This document shows positions 43,394 to 54,330 of a stretch of DNA of 64,000 nt, piece by piece. The position numbers and the translations under genes are program-made. This stretch comes from Brachypterus glaber (Eukaryota > Arthropoda > Insecta > Coleoptera > Kateretidae): the NCBI GenBank assembly GCA_958510825.1, contig OY294044.1:77918895-77982894 (forward strand), in the 5' to 3' direction. Positions within the stretch are counted from its first letter, which is position 1; the number at the start of each line of letters is the position of its first letter. Below the pieces are notes generated by a model that saw only the letters and a list, made by a program, of their open reading frames with translations, was not told the DNA's origin and searched no databases.

Positions 43394-46384
43394 ATGAATG
43401 TTAACTTAATTAGTGAAGAGGAGGAAAGGGGAAAAAATGTAACAACAATTATTAGTGACATAAAAAAAATTTCAGAGGTAATACATGAAAGCAGATTACT
43501 TAATATTATTCATTTTAATATACGATCAATAAATGCAAATTTTAATGAGTTATTAACAATTTTGAATTACTTATCTATAAATTATATTGACATTATTATT
43601 TTATCAGAAACATGGGAGGTAAAAGACACTAAAAACTATAATATTAACAATTTTACAACTATTTATAACGAGTCAAGATTTAACCAAAATGATGGGACCA
43701 TTGTCTATATAAAAAATTCAATAAATGCAAATGTAGAAAAAGTAACATTAGGTAGCATTAATTTTTTAAGGTTAACTTTTAAACATTTAAATTTTTCTTT
43801 TGGTTTATTAGCAGGCTACAGGCCCTATGGCTCTGATGAAAAAAAGTTTGTCGAGGATTTAGAATTGTATTACCATCAGTTGACAAAGAATGATATTGAA
43901 CTAGCTTGTGGGGACCTTAATCTTGATCTATTGGATCGAAAAAATAAGACCGTAAGTAATTATATAAACAATTTTTACGAACAAGGCATGTTCGCACAAA
44001 TAAATGTACCAACAAGAACCAAATCTAATGAAAAACCGAGCTGTATTGATCATTTTTTTGTTGGCTGTAAAAGTAATAAAATTCAAAAGTCCATAGCTTT
44101 ATCACCCTATGTATTTGAAACCTCCATGACTGATCATGATGCTATATTTCTGAGAATATCTCAAAATAACTGTAAAAAAAATACTTCCCAATCTAACGAA
44201 AATATAAATTTTTTTGAAAAAATTGACTTTTTACAATTAGAAAGAGATTTGCAGAATGAAGACTGGTCAAAAGTATTAGAAAATAAGCACCCAGAATTAT
44301 CATATAACGAATTCATTAAACTACTTACAACCCATGTTGATTTATGCACAAGAAAGGTTATTATTAAAAATAATAAAAATAATAAATTAAAGCCTTGGAT
44401 AACTTTTGGTTTAATAAACTCGATACGGCATAGAGACACGTTGAAAAAAAATCTAATTAAAAATTATTCTGAAGAGCTAAACTTGGAGTATAAAACATAT
44501 AGAAATTTTCTAAACAAACTTATCACAAAAACTAAAAATGATTACTATAGGAATAAATTAGATCAAGCAAAAAATAATTATAAGAAAATTTGGAATATAA
44601 TTGACCAGGCATCAAACAATGAAAAAAAACTAAATCCTCAGAAATATAGCATTGTGGACGGTGAAGATAAAGATATAATAGGCGATAAGAATAAGGCAAA
44701 TTTTTTTAACAGTTTTTTTATTAATGTAGGGGAAAAAATGATAAAAAAAATTAAGAAAGGTAATAAAAAAATTAAAACAAAACAAAAAAATATTTCTGAC
44801 TCTTTATTTTTGACACCAATTTTAGAAAACGAAATTGTAAAGCATATTTTCAACCTAAACAGCGGTTCAGCATCAGGGCCGGATGGGTTTTCTGCAAAAC
44901 TTATTAAAAAAACATACAAAAACATAATAAAACCGTTATGTCATATTATGAATTTAATTTTAGTAACTGGTAAAATGCCTAGAGCCATGAAGGAGTCTAC
45001 AGTCATCCCCATATTTAAGTCGGGCAATAAAATATTAACAACCAATTACAGACCTATCTCGTTGATCAATAACTTCGCTAAAATCCTTGAGCAGTGTATA
45101 AAGGAACGACTCATGAATTACCTGGAAATTAATAGTATCCTAAGTGTCAGACAATTTGGTTTTAGAAAAGGCATAAGCACAGAAAATGCAGTTATTGAAT
45201 TTGCAAAAACTATAATTCATAACTTCAATACAAACAAAAAATGCTTGGCTGTGTTTCTAGACCTTGCCAAAGCGTTTGACACTGTGGATCATGGGTTGCT
45301 ATTAGAAAGATTACAGGACATCGGCATAAGAGGCATTGCACTCTCACTGTTTAAAAATTATTTGTTTGAACGTTTACAGCGTGTAAAAATTAATGATACT
45401 TTAAGTGACCCCTTGGCAATCACGAGGGGCGTCCCACAAGGTACTGTTTTGGGACCCATATTATTTTTGATTTACATTAATTCTATTTACAGTATAATTG
45501 ATTTAAACGGTGAGACGTTCTCTTATGCTGATGACACTGGAGTCGTATTTGCAGGTGATTCATGGGATGATGTTTTCAAAAATGCAGAAGAGGGCTTAAA
45601 ATTGATCAAAATTTGGCTGGATACGAGCCTTCTCAGTCTAAATGTAGATAAAACTACATTTTTAACTTTTTCATTGTCTGCTGCTTCTCAACCTAATAAT
45701 TTCATTTTGAAAATTCACCAAGATGACTGTAATCAAACAAGTTGTAATTGCCCTATAGTAAAAAAATCATCATGTATAAAATATCTTGGAGTCATGATTG
45801 ACCAGCACTTCAAATGGAACCAGCACACTGAATATCTACAAAACAGACTGAGAAGGACCATTCATAAGTTTTACCAGCTCCGGGATATACTGAGTAAAAA
45901 ATTGTTAATAACAGTTTATAGAGCTCTAGTTGAGTCATTGCTCAGGTACTGTATTTGTGTATGGGGCGGGCTGCAAGACAACAACCTTCATGATCTAGAA
46001 ATTACTCAAAAGTTAATTTTAAAAATTATGTTAAAAAAAAACAAAAGATTTTCTACTGAACTGCTCTTTAGGGAAAACAAGCTGCTTTCAATTAGGCAAA
46101 TATATTTTTATCAAATAATTTTATGGGCTCATAAAAATAAAGGACAACTTTCAAAAATGTATAATAAACAAACTAAGGCAGCCAAAAATTTTAACCTACC
46201 TATTCCCCTGTATAAAAAAACCGGTACACAAAGATATTTATTTTATATGGGTCCTAAGCTATATAATATAATTCCAAATGAAATAAAAAATATAAAAAAT
46301 TTAAATAAACTTAAAAAGCAACTTTATTCATACGTTACAAATCAATATGAAACCTTATATAATGAAGTTAAAAATATTTTTTAG
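43394..46384 (+). CDS. LINE ORF2: endonuclease and reverse transcriptase
   Basis: A 996-aa protein. The N-terminal APE-type endonuclease shows IIHFNIRSIN (Asn42), IIILSETW (Glu72), GTIVYIKN (101-108), ACGDLNLD (Asp174, Asn176) and MTDHDA (Asp247-His248). It nicks target DNA. The reverse transcriptase has GPDGFSAKLIKK, NYRPISLINNFAKILEQ, FGFRKGISTENAV, LDLAKAFD (Asp623), GVPQGTVLGPILFLIYIN and YADD (711-714). The thumb and connection follow with LSLNVDKTTF and IKYLGVMIDQHFKW. A short Cys cluster (CNQTSCNCP, about 790-800) lies between. No stop or frameshift, so it is probably functional or only recently silenced. ORF2 begins 160 bp after ORF1, just past a 20-A run, so internal initiation or reinitiation is likely. 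Confidence 0.92.
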   Translation: MNVNLISEEEERGKNVTTIISDIKKISEVIHESRLLNIIHFNIRSINANFNELLTILNYLSINYIDIIILSETWEVKDTKNYNINNFTTIYNESRFNQNDGTIVYIKNSINANVEKVTLGSINFLRLTFKHLNFSFGLLAGYRPYGSDEKKFVEDLELYYHQLTKNDIELACGDLNLDLLDRKNKTVSNYINNFYEQGMFAQINVPTRTKSNEKPSCIDHFFVGCKSNKIQKSIALSPYVFETSMTDHDAIFLRISQNNCKKNTSQSNENINFFEKIDFLQLERDLQNEDWSKVLENKHPELSYNEFIKLLTTHVDLCTRKVIIKNNKNNKLKPWITFGLINSIRHRDTLKKNLIKNYSEELNLEYKTYRNFLNKLITKTKNDYYRNKLDQAKNNYKKIWNIIDQASNNEKKLNPQKYSIVDGEDKDIIGDKNKANFFNSFFINVGEKMIKKIKKGNKKIKTKQKNISDSLFLTPILENEIVKHIFNLNSGSASGPDGFSAKLIKKTYKNIIKPLCHIMNLILVTGKMPRAMKESTVIPIFKSGNKILTTNYRPISLINNFAKILEQCIKERLMNYLEINSILSVRQFGFRKGISTENAVIEFAKTIIHNFNTNKKCLAVFLDLAKAFDTVDHGLLLERLQDIGIRGIALSLFKNYLFERLQRVKINDTLSDPLAITRGVPQGTVLGPILFLIYINSIYSIIDLNGETFSYADDTGVVFAGDSWDDVFKNAEEGLKLIKIWLDTSLLSLNVDKTTFLTFSLSAASQPNNFILKIHQDDCNQTSCNCPIVKKSSCIKYLGVMIDQHFKWNQHTEYLQNRLRRTIHKFYQLRDILSKKLLITVYRALVESLLRYCICVWGGLQDNNLHDLEITQKLILKIMLKKNKRFSTELLFRENKLLSIRQIYFYQIILWAHKNKGQLSKMYNKQTKAAKNFNLPIPLYKKTGTQRYLFYMGPKLYNIIPNEIKNIKNLNKLKKQLYSYVTNQYETLYNEVKNIF

Positions 46385-46687
46385 TCTTTTGCGTCTCATA
46401 AAAATAAGTTTAAATTAAAAATTTTATTGTCCCTCAAATATAAATCGTAAATATAATTTTCTTTCTTCTTCCTCTGCGCTACTGATATAGGTTACATTTT
46501 AAATAATAATTAAAATAATAGTTTATAAATATATATTCTGTCTAATTATTAAGTTTGCAAAAACATGTATTTTAAATAAGATTCGCACACAAATTTTTTT
46601 TAAATTTAGGCGGATCACCATCGTTTGTTAATTTAAATATTGTAAACTTTATTAAATAAATTTGATTTGATTTGATTTGATTTGATT
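46385..46687 (+). other. LINE 3' UTR and TTTGA tail
   Basis: AT-rich 3' UTR ending AAATAAATTTGATTTGATTT with about five TTTGA units. Such short-unit tails, rather than poly-A, mark priming by the element's own reverse transcriptase on a matching target. Confidence 0.75.
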
Positions 46688-46917
46688 ATTAACGTATCTT
46701 TTTAAGGAAAAATTAATTTTATTGTAAGGATTATTTGCAGATAGGAAAACTTTTCTTAGCCGGGCAGCATAGGTATAGTAGCCATAGTTCCTTTTCATAC
46801 TCGTTTCAGTATTAGACCATCTTCAAAGAAAACCTAACACTAATCTAAGTCCCTATAATTTCCCAAAGTTTTGAATATTTTAAAAATGGGAAAGCAAAAT
46901 TAATAATTTGATACTAA
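46688..46917. other. Interior remnant of the outer foldback
   Basis: Includes a minus-strand TTGAAGATGGTCTAATACTG AAACGAG motif (about 46798-46826), similar to the CTGAAGA...GAAACG motifs elsewhere. No coding. Confidence 0.4.
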
Positions 46918-47597
46918 GGAACTCAAGTTTTATGTCAAAAATTGAATGATGATCAAAAGTTTGGTTAGAATAATTTTCCCGGCTTAAGTTATATAGTGTT
47001 ATACTGTATAGGTATTGTCTTAAAATCTGGGAAAGTTAAAAGCCTCTGGAGTCGTCGTCTTTGGACGTTATGTCATTTTTTTGAGGGCACTAACGTCTAC
47101 TAACGACAAAGAACTCGTATATGCTTTAATCGAGGCTTTAATAATATACACTTTTTTTGTTCACTTTTTCGGAGCCCTGAGGTGAGCCTCATAATAAAGG
47201 CTGAGGAGAGTTTGATTGGGCACTAACCTCTACCAACGCTAGAGAGCTCCTATGTGCGAAAAAAACAAATATATTTCTTTTAGTTTTGTTAGTGTGACGG
47301 TTTAAAATTATCAACTTGGAGGTGACCCTGAGAGTTAACCTTTGGGGATGGAGAAAAAAAATTCTGGGCACTAACAGGCACTAACGAAATGCTTTCGAGT
47401 GATAAACAAAAAAAATCGAAAAAATCGTTATTTCTCTTTTGTGAAGAACATGTGTTTTTTTCCCCAACCTTATAAGTCGAGAACCAAAGGGGCACTAACG
47501 AAACCAATCGGGGCACTAACCTTTCTAGGGGGTCCCCTTTTATAAAAGGACCCTTATTTCGTAAGTGCCCCATCTTCATGGCCAGGTTCACACGGCC

Positions 47598-47954
47598 AAA
47601 AAAATAAATTCCTTACACAAAAAAATATTAGATAACATAGAGCTTTATAATTTCCATGTATTTTAACCAGTCAGTGGGGGTTTTCAATTTATCACTGAGC
47701 TCTGCGCTTGCTGGCAATGCTACTTTTCTCGTCAAGTGTTTTCTTTCGTCCAAAGTTTGCACTATGAACTCTTTGCAAAGACTATAGTGTTCTTGTAAGT
47801 GATGCGACTGATGCCATAACCCTGGTTTTCTATTTTGTGACTATAGTTCAGTCGAACGGTCTTGTGAAAGGGCCTCACCTTGCGGTGATATGCACACTCT
47901 TTGGAAAGGGGTTCGTTTGGAAAGCTTAAATCGAAATTTGTACCCCTGTGCGAT
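47598..47954. other. Intergenic, nothing recognised
   Basis: A CAGTCGAACGGT block at 47849 has an inverted partner near 48390 and may be the displaced outer end of the foldback that follows. Confidence 0.35.
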
Positions 47955-48400
47955 TTTTTTTTTGGCACAGTTATGTGCAAAAACGAATTTGTTTTGTTTT
48001 TGCTCTGTAACTCGGCTTCGGCTCGTCGCTCAACAAAAAATGAACATAATATTTTTTCCTTATTGAATTCTCTACAATTTATGTAAATAACTTTTGTTGT
48101 TTAAACAATCAGAAAAAAAGTTACAGAGCGAAAAAAATTTGCAAACATTTTTCGGTTTTTCGAAAACAAAACATAATCATTTTGAATATAATGCCTATTT
48201 CATCAACTTTAACGCTCTGTAACTTTTTTTATGATTATTTTAACAAAAAAAGTTATTTACATCAATTATAGAGAATTTAATAACGAACAAAAATCTTGCT
48301 CATTTTTTGTTAAGCAATGAGCCAAAGCCGAGTTACACACTAAAAACAAAACCAATGAGTTTTTGCACCTAACCGTTTGACTGGGCTACTATTATAAGCT
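47955..48400. mobile_element. About 450-bp foldback, about 185-bp arms
   Basis: The left arm contains AGTTATGTGCAAAAACGAAT, CTGTAACTCGGCTTCGGCTC, CAACAAAAAATGA and AAAGTTACAGAGCG. The right arm repeats them inverted. The loop (about 48130-48205) is AT-rich. No coding. Confidence 0.75.
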
Positions 48401-48699
48401 CATAATCAAACGTATTTTGCGTGTTCATAAGAGGTTAGTATTTTTTTTCTTTACGGGTGGCAACAGGACATATAAATATCACTTTACATTTTTTTTTGCA
48501 GATGTCAACTTCGCTTTAAACTTTAATTATTCACAAAATTACGTTTTAAGGTTAATTTTTACCGTCTTAAAATTGTTGCTTGGTCACTTACAGTGAAAAA
48601 TAGAAGATGTGACTATAAAAGATATCAAAATATAAATTGTTCTTTGAATTTCAAACATAGCAAAAAATATGCCAACCAAAAACAAAAATTCCTTAATCG

Positions 48700-49145
48700 G
48701 CGATCAAATTAAAGGTATGTTTTCAAATTTTAGAGCAAAATAGAAAAAATACTGCTGCCAACAAAATAATACTTACCCTATAGGCCTAGGTTCATTAAAA
48801 TCAAAAACAAAAAAAATAAAAAAAAACTAATTTTTCAAGTTTTTAAAAATGTTTTTGAAAAAAATTGTTTTTACCCCATTTTACCCCCTTACCATAATCC
48901 GATTTTTACCAAAAACAATCCCAGCCTAAAACTTTGGATAATCAACCTATGGTCCAAATTTGAAGTATTTAGCCCGAAGCGTTCTTGAGTTATCGTGGTC
49001 ACAAATTTCCCGGACCAACAGACAGACCAACAGACCAACAGACAGACCGACAGACAGATTTTTTTTTGACGGAAATCATTTTTTTGGATATAAAACGTCC
49101 AGAGACGTAAAAAGAAAGCATTAAAAATTTTTCAAAATATTTTTA
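48700..49145 (+). repeat. GACAGACA repeat family, copy 1
   Basis: Shares with 51715-52175 the blocks GGTTCATTAAAATCAAAAAC, TACCCCATTTTACCCCC, GGTCCAAATTTGAAG, CGTTCTTGAGTTATCGTGGT and TTTGACGGAAATCAT, followed by GGATATAAAACGT. The GACAGACC run sits in the middle. Noncoding. Confidence 0.75.
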
Positions 49146-49489
49146 CTAACGCAAGACTTTACTTGGGGAAAGTAAAATAGTATAAAGCACTCGTTTACTT
49201 TAGAAAACTTGTACTCGTGCGCTAAAAACGGGTGTTGTGAAACTTACTTTAATATACTATTAACCTAATAGTATTAAGATTATGTACATGCGACAATCAA
49301 ATCGGGGTTGCCAATTTAAGCGCTATGTATTCTATAGTAGTAAACAAGAGCTAGTCTAATCTCACTGATAAGCAGTGTATAGTTGAACGCGGTTATCGCG
49401 ATCGCTTGCTATCACAGAATGCTGATGCTTGCTCGCTGTATGGATACAGCGAAGTGCGTCTCTGGAAATACTGTCACTCTAAACTACAG

Positions 49490-49930
49490 TAAATAAGTGC
49501 TTGCGCATCATTTGTCAATTTTTTTGGCCAGATACGATTTCGAATGAAGAATTACATAACATTACACAAGAGGAGAAAATAGAAATAACAATAAAGAGAA
49601 TCAAATGGAAATGGATTGGACACACATTAAGAAAAAAAGAGAGCAGCATAGCAAGACAATCACTAAGCTACAACGTACCAGGAAAAAGAAAAGTAGGAAG
49701 ACCAACAAACACATGGAAAAGAACGATATCAAAGGAATTAGAACAAGTTGGGATAACATGGAATGAAGCGAAAAGGGTATCGAAAAATAGAAAAGAATGG
49801 AGAGAGTTGGTAGAAAAAATTGCAAAGATTTCAAGGGGCGATGAACAGGAGTAGCTAACCTATCATCAACATGCCATTTAGCCTTTGAAACACCATGAAA
49901 TGGTGCCCTTTGCTCCACAAGGAGCTATTA
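49490..49930 (+). pseudogene. C-terminal end and 3' UTR of an RTE-like LINE
   Basis: The open frame to 49854 reads FFWPDTISNEELHNI, KWKWIGHTLRKKESSIARQS, KRKVGRPTNTWKRTI and NRKEWRELVE. This Trp/Arg/Gly-rich tail is the region after the reverse transcriptase in RTE/BovB-like elements. The catalytic part is absent. The 3' UTR ends GCTCCACAAGGAGCTATTAG and ACAATGATCATGA, a typical small hairpin and short-unit tail. It is a 5'-truncated insertion. Confidence 0.75.
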
Positions 49931-50584
49931 GGACAATGATCATGAAACTACAGTAGAATTTATCAAAACGGACGGTTGGACAGACGAACCGTTTGACAGA
50001 TAAAAACGATACTTTAAACTTAAGGTTTTTAGAGGATTGGTAAGGGTGTTTTCTCTACTAAACCAAATAAGAGTAAACAAAAACCGAAAATTTAAATTTT
50101 CTGAAAAATGGCTCTAACGATTTTGACATTAATAACACTGGTCGACAAATCTGAAGATTTCTCTAACTGAGATTCCGGCAATAGGTTTATACTAATTTTG
50201 GGTCGCTGAATCCAAATCCGAAGGCCGTTTGTCTCCATCACCCTCAAATTTTTTGATATCATAGAAAAAGTTAAAATTAGGAAAATTGATTTTGTGTAAT
50301 TACAAGAAAATGCTTTGACTTATCACATTAAAATTTAGTACGGTTAATAGTGGTAATATAAGTTATTTACTCCCCTACTTACCCAAAATACAATTGTGTG
50401 TATGTCAGAGGCGTGCGTTCTAAAGTGTTTCTGTAATATATTTCTCCAACAAAATTTATGTTTAAGAATTTTACAATTTCGATAAAAAATTATTATTTAT
50501 TGATTAATTTTACGTAAAAAACATATTGGACCTTTTGATCAAAGGTCAATAGTTTTCGAGAAAAATAGGTTTAAACATATCTCT
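49931..50584. other. Intergenic, unassigned repeat-like text
   Basis: Phrases such as GGGTCGCTGAATCCAAATCC recur weakly at about 50868 (GAGGCGCTGAATCAATTATA), suggesting another old dispersed repeat. Confidence 0.35.
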
Positions 50585-50850
50585 GCAAGTTCCACTAAGA
50601 AAAAAACTGCTTCCAACAAGATAATACTTTCTCCTATAGGTCAAGGTTTATTAAAATAAAAATAAAAATAAATAAATAAATTAAAAAAAAATAATTTTTT
50701 TTTTCCGAAAAAAGTCTCTTTTTTCGTTTTAACGAAAAATAAATTGAAAAAAAAAATAAAAAAAAGTTTTAACCCCATTTTACCCCCTTACCCCACCCCG
50801 ATTTTTATAAAAAAAAATATCCTAGCCCCACAAAAAAGGTCAATAGTTCT
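50585..50850 (+). repeat. GACAGACA family, partial copy 2
   Basis: It contains ACTGCTTCCAACAAGATAAT ACTT, the AAAATAAAAATAAATAAA run and TTTTACCCCCTTACCCC, but ends before the GACAGACA block. Confidence 0.65.
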
Positions 50851-51714
50851 TTTTCCTATGTATTTTGAGGCGCTGAATCAATTATAATTGGATAAGGTGC
50901 TATTTTGACTTCAAATTCAGATTCAGACATCTGATTGGTAAATCCTAGGTTTAACTTTTACTGTAACATATACACATTTGCGCTAGTAAGAGCGGTGAAA
51001 CCTTACCATTTTCAGTTATTTTTGTTTTTGTCTTTGCTCCTAATAATGTGTCTTGCAGCCAAAATGCAACATCTGGCCATCCAAAACTAAAACTTACCCT
51101 TAAAGGTAATTTTAATCTTTTTATTATCTTCGTATTAATAATGGTTTTTGTAGCGAGAAAACAAAAATAAAACATGACCATGAGAACAAGAACGAATTTT
51201 GGTCCTAAATAATTATTATACACATGAATCAATAAAAACTCAAGAAGGAGGCAAGAACTCGAAGAAATGAAGACAATTAAATTAAGCTTATATTACATTA
51301 ATGGTTTTTCTAGTGAATAAATGGCTCAAATCGATTATCAATTAAACATAAATTTCGGCAAATCTTAGCCTTGGCATTAATTTAATTCGTCTATTATACG
51401 CTTTTTTCGATTATCTTTGGATTCGTCACAAAAGACAGTTTAATATGAGGAAAGAAATTAGATGAAAAAAAATCATTGAAGATTAAGACTACCATACAAA
51501 TAGAAGAAACCAATTATATAAATAAAGAAACGCTAAAATATTTAATTTGTTACGGACCTTAATGATTGAAATTGAATATCGATCATCTAGATGCTTGTAT
51601 AAGCAAAAATACAGTATCTTCATAACAGGCCCGTAGTGGCATGCAATTTACCGGGAGTATATGGCTGTATCCTCAAAATAATTCGATTTGTTTCAAAACT
51701 TTTATAATTTTATA
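50851..51714. other. Intergenic, nothing recognised
   Basis: A 93-codon minus-strand frame (50951-51232) is unplaced. No paired repeat seen. Confidence 0.35.
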
Positions 51715-52175
51715 AAAAAATACTGGTTCATTAAAATCAAAAACAAAAAAAAAAAATAAAAAAAATTCAAGTTTTTCAAAAAAAAAAAAAAAAATTCCCA
51801 AAAAAAGTTTATTTTTAGGTAAAACGAAAAATAAATTGAAAAAATTATTTTTTGAAAAAAAAATGTTTTTACCCCATTACCCTTTTACCCCAATCCGATT
51901 TTTACCAAAACCAATTCCAGCCTAGAACTTTGGATAATTAGATAATTTTCTTTAGATAATTAATTTGGACCACAGGATGATTATAATCATCCTGTGGTCC
52001 AAATTTGAAGTCTTTAGCCCGAAGCGTTCTTGAGTTATCGTGGTCACAAATTTGCCGGACACACAGACTGACAGACACAATTTTTTTTTGACGGAAATCA
52101 TATTTTTTGGATATAAAACGTTCAGAAACCTAAAAAAAGAAATTAAAATTTTCGAAATTTTTTTACTAACGCATA
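51715..52175 (+). repeat. GACAGACA family, copy 3, with internal palindrome
   Basis: Collinear with copy 1. At 51962-52005 it contains a perfect 44-bp palindrome (AATTTGGACCACAGGATGAT and its inverse). The right half of the palindrome is normal repeat sequence and the left half is an inverted duplicate of it. Confidence 0.8.
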
Positions 52176-52778
52176 AAGTAAAATCTTTATAAATCCAAGA
52201 AACTACGCATTTTTATACACATGTTTATATAAACTTTTTTAATCAGAATTATTTATCAATAATAAATATTAAATAAATAATAAATTATCATAAATAAATG
52301 ATAAATTATCATGCATATTATTAAAATTTTGAAAAAAATGTTCTTTACATTTTTGAAAAAATAAAAATATCAGCAACTATCGCATAAATTTACTTATTAG
52401 TGATTTTTATAGCATAGTTATTATTATTATAATAATTATTATAGATAGATTATAATCTATTCTAAGAAAAAAACTTTATCTAAAAAAGCGGTAAAATGCA
52501 TAGCCACTACTGGCCTGCTTCCGAACCATTGTATACTTGAATACTACACGCATGCATCTATGACATATATTATTATAATAACCGAAATAATAACCCAAAG
52601 TAAGGGGTAGGCCAATCTATTTATTTTAGTGCTATAATAAATAATTTTTAATGTCCCCTAATTTAGGATTTTGGTTGGGAGAGGATATAAACCCAACACT
52701 ACGTCACGCTATTTTTGTTAAAATTAAAGTTAGTAAACCAGTATTTTGTATATTTTAAAATGTTTCTAAATAGCCCCA
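52176..52778. other. Intergenic, nothing recognised
   Basis: AT-rich with short ATTATTATA runs. No supported feature. Confidence 0.4.
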
Positions 52779-53414
52779 CACTGAAAAAATTATTTTGTAA
52801 AATTACTCTAACTATCGCGGGTTTTTTTTTGCCAAACACTATTAAAGTAATATATTTTTACTATTAGTTATGTAAAAATACATACTAAATTATTTTCTAA
52901 AATTACAAAACATTTGTTAAAATTATCACAATAGTATTGATAATATTACAAAAGAATACTTAAAATTCAAAAGAGACGAGTAAAATTGCCATAATATATT
53001 TACAACCGTTGTTTATATTTGTTACATTTGTTACTATTAGAAATTTTGTAATAGCAGTTTTAATTTCTTTTATAGTATATTTACAAAAATATTGTAAATT
53101 TATTGCTGAAATAAACAACTTATTTGTAATTCTACACATTATTATTACAAATATTTCACATATTTACGATAACTATTACAGTTTTTTATAAGTTGCAAAC
53201 AAGAAGTTTACATATTTTTTTTTTAAACTCAGTTTAATTTCACATTATTTTTGCAAAATGTTATCGAAACTTAAAATAATTTTGCAAAATTAATAATGAA
53301 ATTCAATTTTTTTTACAATTTTACTGTTGTGTATAGAAAAGAAAATGGAAAACAAATGGTGTTTTTATTACATAAATATTTTAACAAACTATACTACTAT
53401 AATAATAATTCCTA

Positions 53415-54258
53415 AAATGGTGCAATGACAACAATCTTATCCTGAATTTGGAAAAAACAGAACTATTATATTTTAATAACACAAATGTAGATTCACTCGA
53501 AATAAGAATAAATGAAAAAATAATCCTCCCGGCGCGCAGCACAAAATTTCTGGGAATATATTTAGACCGCAGTTTACGATGGGCAGATCAAATAGACTTT
53601 ATCTCAAAAAAAATAAATAAGGCGTACTATGCCATTTCCAAATTAAAAACCACACTGCCCCTCAAGGGTATATTATAGTCTAGTTTACAGTCAGCTAAAT
53701 TATAATGTAATCCTGTGGGGTAGTGGTGTAAATTGGGAGAGGGTTTTTATTGCCCAAAAAAGAATTATTCGTAAAATATTTAATATCAAATTTAGGGATT
53801 CGTGTAGGGAATATTTTAAAAAATATAAATTAATGACAATGCCATGCGTATACATTTATAGGTGTCTGCTGCTTATTCGTGAAAATATTTCTTTTTATAA
53901 TAAAAATTCTGATAATCATAATTATAACACAAGGAGCTGCAATGCACTGTGCATTCCTGTCCACAAAACATGAAAAATCTGTAACATATATTGGAATAAA
54001 ACTTTACAATAAGCTACCAGACGGCTATAAATGTATAAGCTTGCGCGAATTTAGCATCAAAATTAAAAAATTACTTTTGGAAAGGGCATACTACGCCTTA
54101 AATGAGTTTTTAGATGATGAAAATTTTTAACAAAAATGTAAACGTAATTTTATGTAAACGTAATTTTATGAATGATATGTATTTATTTTCATGTTTGACT
54201 TGTATATCCACCTTAAGGTGGCACTTGTATGTATTTATATTAAATTAAATTAAATTAA
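53415..54258 (+). pseudogene. 3' part of a LINE reverse transcriptase with TAAAT tail
   Basis: It begins KWCNDNNLILNLEKTEL, then STKFLGIYLDRSLRWADQ. In the next frame it continues YSQLNYNVILWGSG, WERVFIAQKRIIRKIF, REYFKKYKLMTM and NHNYNTRSC. In a third frame it ends TYIGIKLYNKLPDGYK and LERAYYALNEFL (to 54130). Two frameshifts lie near 53675 and 53970. The tail is a TAAAT repeat at 54239-54258. The RT motif C and everything upstream are missing. Jockey/CR1-like by inference. Confidence 0.8.
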
Positions 54259-54287
54259 TACTACTAAACTAGAATAATTTTCTCTGT

Positions 54288-54330
54288 GTACAGGGTGTTT
54301 CAAATGTCCCGCCCATGCATTTTATCTCGT
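54288..54330 (+). repeat. Lone TACAGGGTGTTTC terminus
   Basis: GTACAGGGTGTTTCAAATGT resembles terminal repeats of the TACAGGG element families. No partner terminus was found nearby. Confidence 0.4.

Larger units (their letters stand above)
42491..46687 (+). mobile_element. Near-intact two-ORF non-LTR retrotransposon
   Basis: Order: short leader, ORF1, 160-bp spacer with a 20-A run (43367-43386), ORF2, 3' UTR, and a TTTGA-repeat tail (46661-46687). Two uninterrupted ORFs with all catalytic motifs suggest recent insertion. The 5' boundary is uncertain because GTCCG-family sequence (42240-42490) precedes it. No RNase H domain follows the reverse transcriptase. The domain set fits the CR1/L2/Jockey group. 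Confidence 0.85.
41482..47597. mobile_element. 6.1-kb unit with about 640-bp terminal inverted repeats enclosing a LINE
   Basis: The left arm (41482-about 42115) and right arm (about 46918-47597) are inverted copies at roughly 95% identity or better by eye. Termini are GGCCGTGTGAACCTGGCC and its inverse. The arms carry repeated GTTAGTGCCC, and both contain the same meaningless 100-codon frame. The right arm has about 60 bp extra near 47100-47150. Between the arms lies a two-ORF LINE; no transposase of the outer element remains. I see no clear target duplication. Long-armed foldbacks of this type occur in the P (Galileo), hAT and Mutator-like superfamilies. Assignment is open. Confidence 0.8.
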
